A stretch of DNA of 64,000 nt, from the NCBI GenBank assembly GCA_037783415.1, contig JAZGTN010000022.1, positions 6,856,001-6,920,000 of the forward strand. The letters are read 5' to 3'. Below the pieces are notes generated by a model. That model worked only from the letters and a program-made list of their open reading frames with translations, was not told the origin of the DNA and did no database searches. This document shows, piece by piece, positions 62,690 through 64,000 of the stretch. Numbering within the stretch: position 1 is the first letter of the stretch; every line of letters starts with the position of its first letter. Source of the DNA: Leptasterias polaris. Taxonomy: Eukaryota > Echinodermata > Asteroidea > Forcipulatida > Asteriidae. Made by a program: the position numbers and the translations under genes.

Positions 62690-63670
62690 CTTACTTAACT
62701 TAACTTTATTTTCCACAGAATCATGACAATACATAGATGTGAAATAACATAAGAGACGGTAACAATAAGAATAGTTTTAACCATAGCAGTTAAACCATCC
62801 TGCATGTGGAAGGGGGTCTCCAGAAAGCAAAGCTTGTCGAGTAGAGGCCCCCTGTTACAATTATTAAATTATAACATAAATTAGAAAATACGAAAAAAAT
62901 AAAATTTAACATACAAAACTCATAAACTCAAAACGAGAGACATTATGTGTCATATTAATAAACTCCATAACATAACATAATATGACATAATAATATAATA
63001 ATTTATAATAATATATAAAAAATATATATAATATAAAATATAATATAATATAATATAATATAATATAATATAACCCCATGAGAAAAGATTAGTCATTCAA
63101 TAAATAGTTTTGTAACAGCCTTTTTTTATATTTACGTCTAAAGTGAGATGGACTTGAGATGTTTTTCAAGAGGATGTCAACAGAGCTCCATAGCTTGGGC
63201 CCCTCATATTTCACAGTTGTTTTGGAAAGTTTAGTGCGAGTATAAGATTGATGAAATTCATGACACTGCCTTGTGAAGTAATGATGAACTTCTTCATTTT
63301 TTTAAAACATAGAGCAAATGGATTTGGGTAAGCTATTAGTTTTAAGTTGATGCATGAGAGAGCAAAGCTGGAGAGAATAAATTTCATTAACTTTTAAAAT
63401 ACTGCAATTATAAAAAAGGGGATTACTGTGTTCATGAGCACTAACATTATTAATAATACGCAGAACTCTTTTCTGTAATTTAAGGATTCTATGAACATGA
63501 CCAGTGCCACTGTTACCCCAAGCAAGTATACCGTAATTAATATAAGGTAAAATAAGGGTATTATACAAAGTCATTAATACAATCTGGGGAAAAAAACATT
63601 TAAGCTTGGAGATAATACCTATATTTCTAGAATTTCTGCATCTGTTTGTTAATACTGTGCAAACTCGCAC
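62690..63670 (-). mobile_element. Decayed LINE 3' part (reverse transcriptase thumb)
   Basis: Encodes LYNTLILPYINYGILAWGNS (about 63302-63560), typical of the post-catalytic region of LINE reverse transcriptases, then a frameshift at a T run near 63300 and a C-terminal region read in another frame to about 63095. An ATAAT-rich simple repeat at 62995-63075 and a 3' tail follow. Broken and 5'-truncated. No relation to the intact LINE at 57-59 kb is assumed. Confidence 0.75.
62940..63075. repeat. ATAAT-type microsatellite
   Basis: cataa and ataat pentamers in the 3' part of the decayed LINE. Confidence 0.9.
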
Positions 63671-64000
63671 AGGGCGCAGTCACAGTGTCACTGTTGTCAA
63701 TGTCACTGTTGTCAATGTCATTGCAGTGCATGCTGTGCAGTGTCATCATAAACAACTTGCACTGCAGCAGTCTTTTTTCCTGAATTTGTTCTAGTCTCTT
63801 GAGTTTGAGTATGAGGGTGTGAAAGTATATATGAAAGGGAATTTGGTTGCCATTTTTAAAATTATGATTCATCTGTTTTGTATTATTCCTCCGACAAAAT
63901 TTACAAATGTTTACTTGTACTGAAGTTGATAAAGAAGTGCATAGTTCCGCAGTGGGAATCACGCTCACAGAGTAATGCGCATTGCGCATTGCGCAATCAG

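Larger units (their letters stand above)
62374..64000. other. Right flank, no recognised exon
   Basis: Upstream side of spatacsin. Holds AT-rich simple repeat and a decayed LINE 3' part. The N-terminal spatacsin exon expected from the family was not found with confidence here. Confidence 0.5.

Noticed and set aside
63627..63989. A 120-codon minus-strand frame at the right edge
   Set aside because: No recognisable domain, biased by short tgtcaatgtcac repeats; not supported as a gene.

Overview
The window is eukaryotic nuclear DNA: AT-rich, intron-rich and densely packed with dispersed repeats. Two animal genes are recognisable, both on the minus strand and arranged head to tail. The genes, the TTAGGG-type telomeric repeat, tRNA-derived SINEs, CR1/L2-like LINEs and many short inverted-repeat elements suggest an invertebrate deuterostome. 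An echinoderm, perhaps a sea star, is my best guess, but this is inference from memory of repeat style and not proven here.

Layout. Positions 1-9339 are an intron of a class IX myosin gene (MYO9). The exon at 9340-10198 holds its start codon, the Ras-association-like region and the first part of the motor domain with the P-loop. The remaining exons lie left of the window. Positions 10199-18630 are intergenic. They contain the most striking object in the window, at 13549-15388: a palindromic transposon-like element with a 9-bp target-site duplication, interrupted by a second element with its own terminal inverted repeats and an exact 8-bp duplication. The inner element carries two blocks of CCCTAA telomeric repeat inside a 500-bp higher-order repeat.

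Positions 18725 to at least 62262 are one gene of about 43.5 kb, spatacsin (SPG11-type). I could model 44 coding exons with matching phases at every junction, giving about 2,593 residues from the first in-frame ATG. Two introns use GC donors. The frame stays open upstream of that ATG and still resembles the family, so the true start exon is probably missing or lies further right. Spatacsin works with spastizin/ZFYVE26 and the AP-5 adaptor in lysosome and late-endosome membrane recycling.

The spatacsin introns hold a nearly intact CR1/L2-like LINE (56465-59770), LINE ends, at least three tRNA-derived SINE families, TTAA-flanked MITE families, hAT-like elements with clear target duplications, foldback repeats and minisatellites. 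Several SINE heads begin only a few bases downstream of spatacsin 5' splice sites. Positions 62374-64000 hold a decayed LINE end and no recognised exon. No CRISPR array, operon, rRNA or convincing free-standing tRNA gene was seen.
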